In this document: positions 25,141-32,654 of the stretch, piece by piece
Layout of the letters: every line of letters starts with the position of its first letter
How positions within the stretch are numbered: position 1 is the first letter of the stretch
Assembly: GCF_900090295.1 (NCBI RefSeq)
Contig: NZ_LT607753.1
Coordinates: 310,001 to 374,000 of the forward strand
Direction of reading: 5' to 3'
From: Micromonospora coxensis
Lineage (GTDB): Bacteria > Actinomycetota > Actinomycetes > Mycobacteriales > Micromonosporaceae
DNA length: 64,000 bases
Made by a program: the position numbers and the translations under genes
The notes under the pieces: generated by a model
The model's database searches: none
Told to the model about the DNA's origin: nothing
Seen by the model: only the letters and a program-made list of their open reading frames with translations

Positions 25141-26241
25141 TCAGGATCCCCGGCAGGCGTAGGTCACCTCGGTGCGGGCCTGGTGGGGTGAGGGGTCGAC
25201 GATGTTGACGGTGGCGGTCTCCCGGGTGGTGCCGACGCCGCTGAACGCCCACTTCAGGGTGAGGGTGACGGTCTTCTGTCCCCAGCCGACCCGCTCGCTG
25301 AGCAGCGCGCCGGGCGGGGAGCCGGAGCGCAGCCACTGGTACTCGATCACTCCGGCCCGGCCGTTGGTGCGCACGGTGGCGACGACGTCGACGGTCACGT
25401 CGCACCGGTCCCCGGCGGGGCTGGGCACGGCCACGGCCACCTCGGTGATCTCCAACGGGTCGAGCCGCTGCCACAGCCAGAGGCCGACGACGAGCACCAG
25501 CGCGACGGTGAGCAGGGCGGAGAGCACGGAGACCACCCGCCGCCACAGCGGTCGACGGCGCGTCGGGGGCGCCGCCGTCGGCCAGGCCGGCGCGGGTGGC
25601 GGCGTCGTGGGCACGCCGGGGCCGAACCGCACCTCGCCACCCGCCCCGCCCGGGGGCACGCCCCGGCCGGTCGCCGTCACGCCGCCGGCCCGTCCGCCGG
25701 GTGCCGTCGGCACGGTCAGGGCGGCGGTGGCCTCGGGGTACGCGGCGCCGGTGCGCGCGGTGGTTCCCGCGGCCGTCCACGTCCCGCCGCCCGGTGCCGG
25801 CGTGGCCGGGCCGGGCAGGTGGACCGTCCGGTCCGTGCCGCCCAGGTGGACCGTCTCGTCCGTGCCGTGCAGGTGCACGGTCTCGTCCGTGCCGCCCAGG
25901 TGGACCGTCCGGTCCGTGCCGTGCAGGTGCACGGTCTCGTCCGTGCCGCCCAGGTGGACCGTCCGGTCCGTGCCGTGCAGGTGCACGGTCTCGTCCGTGC
26001 CGCCCAGGTGGACCGTCTCGTCGGTGGGGTGGGGGGCGGCCAGGTGCACGGTCCGGTCGACGTCGGGGAACGCCGTCGTGGCGTCCGGGTCCACCGCTGG
26101 ACCGCCGGTGCCGAGGGAGACCGTCCGGTCGGCCGGGCCCAGGTGGACGGTGCCGTCGTCGGGCCCCGCTCCCAGGTACGCCGTCGGCTCACCCGCCGAC
26201 AGGTGGGCGGTGGGCTCACCCCGCTCGTCGGGTCTGGTCAT
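25141..26241 (-). CDS. single-pass membrane protein with tandem DETVHL/DRTVHL repeats
   Basis: 366 residues, no family recognised. Residues 1-145 contain thirteen E/D-x-T-(V/A)-(H/S/Y)-L motifs, eight of them as perfect 9-residue units at 73-144 alternating TDETVHLHG and TDRTVHLGG. A Thr/Pro/Gly linker (146-230) and basic RRRPLWRR precede one membrane helix (236-257). The last 109 residues form an extracytoplasmic beta-rich domain with two Cys (DRCDV and YACRGS). Basic residues before the helix place the Thr repeats inside the cell. Just 43 bp upstream is a Ser/Thr kinase gene in the same direction, so the repeats are probable phosphorylation and FHA-docking sites. This is inference. Confidence 0.72.
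   Translation of the reverse strand: MTRPDERGEPTAHLSAGEPTAYLGAGPDDGTVHLGPADRTVSLGTGGPAVDPDATTAFPDVDRTVHLAAPHPTDETVHLGGTDETVHLHGTDRTVHLGGTDETVHLHGTDRTVHLGGTDETVHLHGTDETVHLGGTDRTVHLPGPATPAPGGGTWTAAGTTARTGAAYPEATAALTVPTAPGGRAGGVTATGRGVPPGGAGGEVRFGPGVPTTPPPAPAWPTAAPPTRRRPLWRRVVSVLSALLTVALVLVVGLWLWQRLDPLEITEVAVAVPSPAGDRCDVTVDVVATVRTNGRAGVIEYQWLRSGSPPGALLSERVGWGQKTVTLTLKWAFSGVGTTRETATVNIVDPSPHQARTEVTYACRGS
25810..26025. repeat. 27-bp (paired as 54-bp) tandem coding repeat
   Basis: Eight 27-bp units encode the 9-residue TD(E/R)TVHL(H/G)G motif. Two unit types mostly alternate, giving a 54-bp super-repeat that is almost identical at nucleotide level. This suggests unequal crossing-over and variable copy number. 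Confidence 0.9.
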
Positions 26242-26284
26242 CCGCGCCCACCTCCGGTCGGGAACTGTCGCATCCTCGGGGCTC

Positions 26285-27931
26285 CTAGCCGGGCGTGCAG
26301 TACGAGGTGAGCGACACGTACTCCGGCCCCGCCGGCGCGGAGGCGTTGCCGGCGACGTCGACGGCGACGACCTCGACCGGGATGCGGGTGCTCGACTTCG
26401 GGGTCGGCAGCTCGCCCAGCGTGCCCCGGTAGACGCCGCCGCCGACGTGGGTCATCCGGACCGTGTGGCCGGTGCCCTGCAGCACGTACCGGAAGGAGAC
26501 CCGCAGGTCGGCGTCGGCGGTCCGGTCGTCGGAGGCGGTGGCGGTGACCGTGCTGACCTGGGTGCCGTACGGGCATCCGCCCGGCTCCAGCAGACGGGGG
26601 CTGACGTCCAGTTTGCCCACCGACGGCGCCGTCACGTCCGCGGGCGGGGGCGGGCTGGTGCTGGGCGACGGCGGCGGCGTGGTCGGCGGGCGGGAACGGG
26701 TGGGCGTCGCCGTCGCCGACTGGGTCCGGGTGGGCGAGGCGCCGGCCTCGGACGGGGTCGGGGTGGGGATCGGCGTCGGGGTCGGGCTGGGCGACACGGC
26801 GGTGATCGGCGGCGCGGGCACCGGCTCCGTCGGGCCGAACGAGGTGGCCGCCGACGCGCGGGGCGCGGACGTGCCGTCGGCGAGGGCCAACGCCGGGGCG
26901 TGCCGGGAGGCGTAGCTGAGGCCGGCCCCGCCGAGCAGCAGGGCGGCGACCAGGCCGCTGCCCAGCAGCGCGGCCCGGGCGCTGCCGTGCCGGGGGAACA
27001 ACCGCCCGATGCCGAGACTCGTGTTCGCCACGCTGGTGGCGCCGCCGACGCCGTCGGGGAACGGGAAGAGCGCGGCCAGCAGCGCGGCCCGCCGGGCCAG
27101 CTCGCGCAGGCCCCGCTCCTCCCAGTCCTCGCCGTACGCGGCGACGGCGGTCTGCTCCAGCTCGGCGAGGAAGACCTGCGCGGGCTGGGGCCGCTCCGTC
27201 GGACGCTTGGCCATGCCGTGGCGGAGCAGGCCGTGCACCGGCTCCGGCGCGGGGTCGGTCGGGATGGGCGCCTGGGCGTGCTGGTCGCGCAGGGTGAACA
27301 GGTCCTTGCCGTCGTACGGCGGGCGGCCGGTCAGGCACTCGTAGAAGGTGGCGGTGGCGGCGTAGATGTCGCAGGCCGGGCTGGGCGGCGCTCCCGTCCA
27401 CTGCTCGGGCGCCATGTAGCGGGGGGTGCCGCTGACCGAGCCGCCACCGTCGCGACCCATCGGCACGGCGATGCCGAAGTCGGCGAGCTTGCTGTGCCCC
27501 TCGACGTCGACCAGCACGTTCTCGGGCTTGTAGTCGCGGTGCACCACACCTCGGGCGTGGGCGGCGGCGAGACCGGCGAGCGAGCCCTTGAGCACGCAGA
27601 GCGCCGCCTCCGGCTCGGTGGGGCCGTGGGCGCGCAGCATCTGCCGCAGCGACACCCCGTTGACCAGTTCCATCACGATCGCCGCGCCCTGCGGCGACTC
27701 GGCGTACTCGTAGAGCCGGGAGATGTGCGGGTCGTCGATCTCGACGAGCAGCAGCGCCTCGTCCCGGAACGCCGCGCGGAACGACGGGTCGTCGCCGACG
27801 GAGCTGGTGAGGTACTTGATGGCCACGGGCACGCCGCTCGCGTCGTGGGTGGCGAGCAGGACGCGCCCGGACGCGCCGGCGCCGAGTTGCCGCACGGGCG
27901 TGTAACCGGTCAGCTGCCAGTCGGTGCTCAC
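26285..27931 (-). CDS. membrane-anchored Ser/Thr protein kinase (PknB-type)
   Basis: 548 residues. The kinase domain spans about 8-270: Gly loop LGAGASGRV, K39 in VAIKY, catalytic loop HRDYKPENVL (D133), DFG at 151-153 and APE at 174-176. A juxtamembrane region, one helix (about 325-345, ALLGSGLVAALLLGGAGLSY), a long Pro/Ser/Thr linker and a C-terminal extracytoplasmic beta domain (from about 430, two Cys) follow. There are no PASTA repeats. The kinase reads a signal outside and phosphorylates Thr inside. The two genes downstream on the same strand carry repeated Thr motifs and are the obvious candidate substrates. Confidence 0.93.
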   Translation of the reverse strand: MSTDWQLTGYTPVRQLGAGASGRVLLATHDASGVPVAIKYLTSSVGDDPSFRAAFRDEALLLVEIDDPHISRLYEYAESPQGAAIVMELVNGVSLRQMLRAHGPTEPEAALCVLKGSLAGLAAAHARGVVHRDYKPENVLVDVEGHSKLADFGIAVPMGRDGGGSVSGTPRYMAPEQWTGAPPSPACDIYAATATFYECLTGRPPYDGKDLFTLRDQHAQAPIPTDPAPEPVHGLLRHGMAKRPTERPQPAQVFLAELEQTAVAAYGEDWEERGLRELARRAALLAALFPFPDGVGGATSVANTSLGIGRLFPRHGSARAALLGSGLVAALLLGGAGLSYASRHAPALALADGTSAPRASAATSFGPTEPVPAPPITAVSPSPTPTPIPTPTPSEAGASPTRTQSATATPTRSRPPTTPPPSPSTSPPPPADVTAPSVGKLDVSPRLLEPGGCPYGTQVSTVTATASDDRTADADLRVSFRYVLQGTGHTVRMTHVGGGVYRGTLGELPTPKSSTRIPVEVVAVDVAGNASAPAGPEYVSLTSYCTPG

Positions 27932-28099
27932 GCGGCGGTCCCCCCGGTCTGCCGGAGGTGGTCAGGGATCAGGGCCACGCTGATCATTCTCGTCCCCGCG
28001 CGCAACCCGGCCATCGGCGCAACGGTTGTTTCCCGGCGTACGGACAGCCGTCATGGCCGATGGGTTTCGGACAGCGGACTTGACGTCGGAGGTCCGGGG

Positions 28100-28134
28100 C
28101 GCCGCTGTCGACCGGAGTCCGGTCGACGGCGGCG
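28100..28134 (-). terminator. 16-bp hairpin after the aldo/keto reductase gene
   Basis: Positions 28100-28115 pair with 28119-28134 (one G-U, 3-nt loop), starting 14 bp past the reductase stop codon on the minus strand. Confidence 0.75.
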
Positions 28135-28148
28135 GGCGGGGGCGGCGC

Positions 28149-29198
28149 TCAGGCGGCGGCCCGGTCGTGTGCCGGGCGCCGGCGCAGCGTGGGGTCGGCG
28201 ATGGCCGGCGGCCGCCACACGCCGTCGGGCGGGTAGAGGTTGGCGCCGGGCGGCACGATCGCGTCGATCCGGTCCAGTGTGGCGTCGTCGAGGGCGAGGT
28301 CGGCCGCGGTGAGCAGCCCTCGCAGCTGCGCGACGGTGCGCGGCCCGATGATCGTGGAGGTCACCGCCGGGTGGGCGGTGGTGAAGGCCAGCGCGAGTTC
28401 GGGCAACGTGCGGCCGAGTTCCTCGGCGAGGGCGCTCAGCTGTTCCACGGCGTCGTACTTCGCCGCGTTGCCGGGCAGCGTCGGGTCGAAGCGGGCCGGG
28501 GTGAGGGCCGGGCGACCGCTGGTCAGGTCGACGGGCCGGTCCTTGCGGTAGCGGCCGGTGAGGAAGCCGGAGGCGAGCGGGCTCCACACCAGCACGCCCA
28601 TGCCGTAGCGCTGGCAGACGGGCAGCACCGCGGACTCGATCTGGCGGGCCAGCAGCGAGTACGGCGGCTGTTCGGTGCGGAACCGGCCCAGCCCCCGCCG
28701 TTCGGCGACGTGGTGGGACTCGACGATCTGCTCGGCGGGGAAGGTCGAGCAGCCGAACGCGCGGATCTTGCCGGCACGCACCAGGTCGCCGAGGACGCCG
28801 AGGGTCTCCTCGATGTCGGTCTTCTCGTCGGGCCGGTGCACCTGGTACAGGTCGATCCAGTCGGTGTCGAGGCGGCGCAGGCTCTCCTCCACCGCGCGGG
28901 TGATCCAGCGCCGCGAGTTGCCGCTGCGGTTGCGCCCCTGGCCCATCGGGAAGTGCACCTTGGTGGCGAGGACGACGTCGTCGCGGCGGCCCCGCAGCGC
29001 CTTGCCGACGATCGTCTCGGACTCGCCGGACGAGTACATGTCGGCGGTGTCGACCAGGTTGATCCCCTGCTCCAGCGCCTCGGCGACGATGCGGCCGCAC
29101 TCGTCGTGGTCGGGATTGCCGACGGACCCGAACATCATGGCGCCCAGGCAGTACGTGCTGACTTCGATGCCCGTGCCGCCCAGGGTGCGGTAGCGCAT
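28149..29198 (-). CDS. aldo/keto reductase
   Basis: 349 residues with the AKR TIM-barrel catalytic tetrad: Asp in NLVDTADMY with the Tyr following, Lys in LATKVHF and His in LYQVHRP. NADPH-site segments include FGCSTFPAEQIVE and TIIGPRTVAQL. It reduces aldehydes or ketones using NADPH. The sequence resembles the general-stress AKR group (YhdN/IolS-like). Its promoter has a MerR-type architecture (separate entry), which suggests induction by an electrophile, metal or drug. A strong hairpin follows the gene, so it is probably monocistronic. Confidence 0.92.
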   Translation of the reverse strand: MRYRTLGGTGIEVSTYCLGAMMFGSVGNPDHDECGRIVAEALEQGINLVDTADMYSSGESETIVGKALRGRRDDVVLATKVHFPMGQGRNRSGNSRRWITRAVEESLRRLDTDWIDLYQVHRPDEKTDIEETLGVLGDLVRAGKIRAFGCSTFPAEQIVESHHVAERRGLGRFRTEQPPYSLLARQIESAVLPVCQRYGMGVLVWSPLASGFLTGRYRKDRPVDLTSGRPALTPARFDPTLPGNAAKYDAVEQLSALAEELGRTLPELALAFTTAHPAVTSTIIGPRTVAQLRGLLTAADLALDDATLDRIDAIVPPGANLYPPDGVWRPPAIADPTLRRRPAHDRAAA

Positions 29199-29241
29199 GA
29201 GTGTGGTCCCCTCGTCGACGTCCCTCGTGCCGTTGCCGGGG

Positions 29242-29272
29242 ACGCTACGACCTCCAGCGCACTCGAAGTCAA
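29242..29272 (-). promoter_or_regulatory. MerR-type promoter with 19-bp spacer and internal dyad
   Basis: On the minus strand TTGACT (29272-29267) and TAGCGT (29247-29242) are separated by 19 bp, which is too long for normal sigma70-type recognition and diagnostic of promoters realigned by MerR-family activators. The spacer and flanks contain an imperfect 9-4-9 dyad (29249-29270; GACTTCGAG against CTGGAGGTC read on that strand). It lies 44 bp upstream of the reductase start. No MerR gene is in the window. Confidence 0.75.
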
Positions 29273-29281
29273 CCGCGCGGA

Positions 29282-29313
29282 TCCGGGCCGCCGTCCGACG
29301 GCGGCGGCCCGGA
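29282..29313 (-). terminator. hairpin after the slipin gene
   Basis: TCCGGGCC at 29282-29289 pairs with GGCCCGGA at 29306-29313; an inner GCCG/CGGC stem with a 3-nt bulge extends it. It is located 20 bp downstream of the band-7 gene stop on the minus strand. Confidence 0.6.
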
Positions 29314-29333
29314 CGGGGTACGACGGGCAGCGC

Positions 29334-30179
29334 TCAGCGGTGGCCCTCGCGGCGGTGCCCGTCGCCGGGGACAACCGGCACGGCCGGCTCGGTGGCCGCC
29401 GGCTCCCGGGCGCCGCGGGCGACCTCGTCGAAGAACCGCAGCAGCTCCACCGGGAAGGGCATGACCAGGGTGCTGTTCTTCTCCGCCGCCACGTCCACCA
29501 CCGTCTGCAACAGCCGCAGCTGGTACGCCCCGGGCGTGTCGGCCATCGCCCGGGAGGCGTCGGCGAGCCGGCGCGACGCCTGGAACTCGCCGTCGGCGGC
29601 GATCACCCGGGCCCGGCGCTCCCGTTCCGCCTCGGCCTGCCGGGACATCGAGCGTTTCATCCCCTCGGGCAGGGAGACGTCCTTGACCTCGACCCGTTCG
29701 ATGAGCAGCCCCCACGGCTTCTCCGTCGGCGCGTCGATGACCGCCTTCAGCTCGGCGTTGACCTTGTCGCGGTCACCGAGCACCGTGTCGAGGTCGGCCT
29801 TGCCGATCACCGACCGCAGGGCGGTCTGCGCCACCTGGAGCACCGCCGACGGGTAGTCACGCACGTTGACCAGGGCCTTCACCGGGTCGACGACGCGGTA
29901 GTAGACCACCGCGTCGACAGTGAGGGTGACGTTGTCCCGGGTGATGGCGCCCTGCGCGGGCACCCCGATCACGGTGGTCTGCATGCTGACCCGCACCATC
30001 CGGTCGGCGATCGGGACGATCAGGTGCAGACCGGGTTCGCGGATGCGGTCGAGCACCCGGCCGAAGCGGAACACGATCCCCCGCTGGTACTGCTGCACCA
30101 TCCGGACGCTCAGCGAGAGCAGCAGCGCGACGACCGCGACGACGACGACCAGCCCGACGAATCCGGCGGCGGCTCCCAT
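29334..30179 (-). CDS. SPFH/band 7 (slipin) membrane protein
   Basis: 281 residues: one N-terminal membrane helix (GFVGLVVVVAVVALLLSLSV), then the band 7 domain (QQYQRGIVFRFGRVLDRIREPGLHLIVPIADRM..., DAVVYYRVVDPVKALVNVRDY, TALRSVIGKADLDTVLGDRDKVN) and a helical oligomerisation segment rich in Ala, Arg and Glu (MKRSMSRQAEAERERRARVIAADGE). It should form large membrane-microdomain assemblies. No NfeD partner is adjacent. ATG at 30179. Confidence 0.93.
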   Translation of the reverse strand: MGAAAGFVGLVVVVAVVALLLSLSVRMVQQYQRGIVFRFGRVLDRIREPGLHLIVPIADRMVRVSMQTTVIGVPAQGAITRDNVTLTVDAVVYYRVVDPVKALVNVRDYPSAVLQVAQTALRSVIGKADLDTVLGDRDKVNAELKAVIDAPTEKPWGLLIERVEVKDVSLPEGMKRSMSRQAEAERERRARVIAADGEFQASRRLADASRAMADTPGAYQLRLLQTVVDVAAEKNSTLVMPFPVELLRFFDEVARGAREPAATEPAVPVVPGDGHRREGHR

Positions 30180-30263
30180 GGCACCCTCGCTCCCGGAGGC
30201 GTCCGCCTCCCGGCGCCGCGCATACCCGCGTCGGGCGCGGACAGTCGTCCGACCCGACTCGGG

Positions 30264-30752
30264 TCAGTCGGCGTCGGCCGCGCGCAGCGCGTCGGTGACG
30301 CGCTGGCGCATCGACCGGCGGCCCAGCGCCGCCAGGGCCTCGTCGACGAGCCGGCTCAGCGGGTACGACAGCTCCGCCTCGAAGCGGCGGGCGGCGGTCG
30401 CGGTGGCGGCCCACTCGGCGTCGAGGACGGGCAGCAGCGACTCGGCCCGGGCCGTGAGCCGGACGATGCGCTGCCGGGCGTCCGCGCCGGGAGCGAGGGT
30501 GACCAGGCCGTCCCTGGCCATCTGCGCCACCGTCTGACTCGCGGCGGAGTGCGTCACGCCGGTGAGTTCGGCCAACTCCCGGATGGAGCGCGGCCCACCG
30601 GCTGCCAGCGCGCGCACCACCGGGGTGTACCGGGGTCGGAAGCCGGGCAGGCCGAGGTCGGCGTAGACGGCGGCCACGTCGCCGTCGAGCAGTTCCAGCA
30701 GGTGTCGCAGCCGGGTGCCGAGCAGCGCGGGCCCGGCGGTGGGGTCGGGCAC
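30264..30752 (-). CDS. MarR-family transcriptional regulator
   Basis: 162 residues with a winged helix-turn-helix: SIRELAELTGVTHSAASQTVAQMARDGLVTLAPGADARQRIVRLTARAESLLP. It is divergent from the proline iminopeptidase gene and the 48-bp gap holds a near-perfect palindrome, so it very likely represses itself and that gene. The start is GTG at 30752. A TATATT box ends 7 nt upstream, leaving no room for a ribosome site, so the transcript is probably leaderless. Confidence 0.9.
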   Translation of the reverse strand: MPDPTAGPALLGTRLRHLLELLDGDVAAVYADLGLPGFRPRYTPVVRALAAGGPRSIRELAELTGVTHSAASQTVAQMARDGLVTLAPGADARQRIVRLTARAESLLPVLDAEWAATATAARRFEAELSYPLSRLVDEALAALGRRSMRQRVTDALRAADAD

Positions 30753-30759
30753 GTGCCCT

Positions 30760-30781
30760 AATATAACAGCGCTGTTGTATT
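30760..30781. promoter_or_regulatory. 22-bp palindromic operator, marR/pip divergent promoters
   Basis: AATATAACAGC at 30760-30770 is followed directly by GCTGTTGTATT at 30771-30781; 10 of 11 positions are complementary. It is AT-rich in a 75% GC context and overlaps -10-like sequences for both directions. It is the expected binding site of the adjacent MarR protein. Confidence 0.85.
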
Positions 30782-30800
30782 TTCCCCGGGGAGGTCACCG

Positions 30801-31751
30801 ATGGACGAGCTGTACCCGCCGATCGAGCCGTACGCGCACGGGATGCTGGACGTCGGCGACGGCAACCACGTGTACTGGGAGGTCTGCGGCAACCCGGCCG
30901 GCAAGCCCGCCCTGGTCGTCCACGGTGGGCCGGGCTCCGGGTGCGGCACCCGCGCCCGGCGCTACTTCGACCCGGCCCGCTACCGGGTGATCCTGTTCGA
31001 CCAGCGCGGCTGCGGTCGCAGCACCCCGCACGCGGCCGACCCGGCGACCGACATGCGGCACAACACCACCCACCATCTGATCGCCGACATGGAACGGCTG
31101 CGCGCGCACCTGGGCGTCGAGCGCTGGCTGCTGTACGGCGGATCGTGGGGCTCCACGCTGATCCTGGCGTACGCCGAACGGCACCCCGAGCGGGTGTCGG
31201 AGGTCGTCATCGCCGCGGTCACCAGCACCCGCCGCAGCGAGATCGACTGGCTCTACCGGGGCGTGGGCCGGTTCTTCCCGCAGCAGTGGGACCGGTTCCT
31301 CGCCGGGGGCGGCGTCGGCCCCGACGGTGACGTCGTCGGCGCGTACGCCCGGCTGATGGAGCACCCCGACCCGGCGGTGCGGGAGCGCGCGGTCCTCGAC
31401 TGGTGCGCCTGGGAGGACGCGGTGGTGTCGGCCGAGGGCGTGGGCAACCCGTACGGCGACCGGCCGTCGGCGGACCGGACCGCCCTGGTGCGCATCTGCG
31501 CGCACTACTTCGCCCACGGCGCCTGGCTGGCGGAGGGTGAGCTGATCCGCGAGGCCGGCCGGCTGGCCGGCATTCCCGGGGTGCTGATCCACGGCCGGCT
31601 CGACCTGGGCAGCCCGCTGGTGACCGCCTGGGAGCTGCACCGGGCCTGGCCGGGCGCGCAGTTGCACGTCGTCGAGGAGGCCGGCCACATGGGCACCGGG
31701 GCGACCCGGCGGCACCTGCTGGCCGCCTTCGACCGGTTCGCCGCCGGCTGA
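30801..31751 (+). CDS. pip: proline iminopeptidase
   Basis: 316 residues, family S33 alpha/beta hydrolase. The oxyanion region is VVHGGPGSGCG; FDQRGCGRSTPH and the nucleophile motif GGSWGSTLILAYAERHPERV (Ser in GGSWGS) are classic for prolyl aminopeptidases. The Asp lies in GRLDLGSP and the His in EEAGHM. It releases N-terminal Pro from peptides in the cytoplasm. GGGGAGG precedes the ATG. It is controlled by the divergent MarR gene, which hints that a peptide- or amide-containing compound is the inducer. Confidence 0.93.
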   Translation: MDELYPPIEPYAHGMLDVGDGNHVYWEVCGNPAGKPALVVHGGPGSGCGTRARRYFDPARYRVILFDQRGCGRSTPHAADPATDMRHNTTHHLIADMERLRAHLGVERWLLYGGSWGSTLILAYAERHPERVSEVVIAAVTSTRRSEIDWLYRGVGRFFPQQWDRFLAGGGVGPDGDVVGAYARLMEHPDPAVRERAVLDWCAWEDAVVSAEGVGNPYGDRPSADRTALVRICAHYFAHGAWLAEGELIREAGRLAGIPGVLIHGRLDLGSPLVTAWELHRAWPGAQLHVVEEAGHMGTGATRRHLLAAFDRFAAG

Positions 31752-31772
31752 CCGGCGGGCGGCTCCCGCCGG
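31752..31772 (+). terminator. hairpin directly after pip
   Basis: CCGGCGGG at 31752-31759 and CCCGCCGG at 31765-31772 form an 8-bp perfect stem with a 5-nt loop immediately after the stop codon. Confidence 0.6.
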
Positions 31773-31875
31773 GCGAACGCGACGTCCGATCGCCGCCAGC
31801 GACCCCCGGTCGCCGCGAGGCAGAGTCGGACGGGCGGCCACCCGCGGCCGTGTCGACTCCCCGGAAGGCAGCCAG

Positions 31876-32517
31876 ATGCACGTCGTGCCCGGCCTCAAGG
31901 TCCTCTACTTCGGAACGCCGGTGGTGCTGGTCAGCACCCGCAACCCGGACGGCTCCGCCAACCTCGCGCCGATGTCGTCCGCCTGGTGGCTGGGCGACTG
32001 CGCGATGCTGGGCCTGGGCGACAGCGCGCAGACCACGGCGAACCTGCGGCGCGAGGGCGAGTGCGTGCTGAACCTGCCCTCGTCGGCGATGGTGGACGCG
32101 GTCGACCGGATCGCGTTGACCACCGGCAGCCCGGAGGTGCCGGCGCACAAGCTCGCCCAGGGCTACCGGCACGAGCCGGACAAGTTCCGCCTCGCCGGGT
32201 TGACTCCGCAGCCGTCGGAGCTGGTGGCGCCGCCCCGGGTGGCGCAGTGCCCCGTCCAGTTGGAGTGCCGGCTGGTGGCGGCGCACCCGTTCGGCGGCAG
32301 CCCGTCGCACGCCACGGCGTTCCAGGTGCGGGTGCTGCGCGCGCACGTCGCGCAGAGCCTGGTCATCCCGGGCACGTCGTACGTGGACCCGGTCGGCTGG
32401 GATCCGCTGATCATGAAGTTCTGCGAGTTCTTCGGCGGTGGGCGCAACGTGCACCCGTCCCGGCTCGCCGAGGGCTGGCGGATGCCGCACCGGGGACGGA
32501 TCGGGGCGGACGCCTGA
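31876..32517 (+). CDS. flavin reductase-like (FMN-binding split barrel) protein
   Basis: 213 residues of the flavin-reductase domain type: VVLVSTRNPDGSANLAPMSSAWWLGDCAMLGLG (FMN-binding strand and loop), QTTANLRREGECVLNLPSS and a C-terminal extension with VIPGTSYVDPVGWDPLIMKFCEFFGGG. It probably binds FMN and reduces or isomerises an unknown substrate; the family also includes DIM6/NTAB-type oxygenase partners. ATG at 31876 lies 124 bp after pip. Confidence 0.8.
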   Translation: MHVVPGLKVLYFGTPVVLVSTRNPDGSANLAPMSSAWWLGDCAMLGLGDSAQTTANLRREGECVLNLPSSAMVDAVDRIALTTGSPEVPAHKLAQGYRHEPDKFRLAGLTPQPSELVAPPRVAQCPVQLECRLVAAHPFGGSPSHATAFQVRVLRAHVAQSLVIPGTSYVDPVGWDPLIMKFCEFFGGGRNVHPSRLAEGWRMPHRGRIGADA

Positions 32518-32654
32518 GCGGTCCGACGGAACGGATCGACGCGGACCACTAGCGCGTACGGCACCGGTGGCAATATCCTCCACGTCACGCAGGAAACATG
32601 GAGCTACTTTTCACCGTCGTCACCAGTGCCGCTGCCGGCCGCCGAGGAGATGCC

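Noticed and set aside
25810..26025. Direct repeats considered as a CRISPR array
   Set aside because: There are no unique spacers; the units are contiguous, in frame and encode a Thr-repeat protein.
30193..30212. GGAGGC/GCCTCC hairpin after the marR gene
   Set aside because: Six base pairs with a flanking mismatch; could arise by chance at this GC content.
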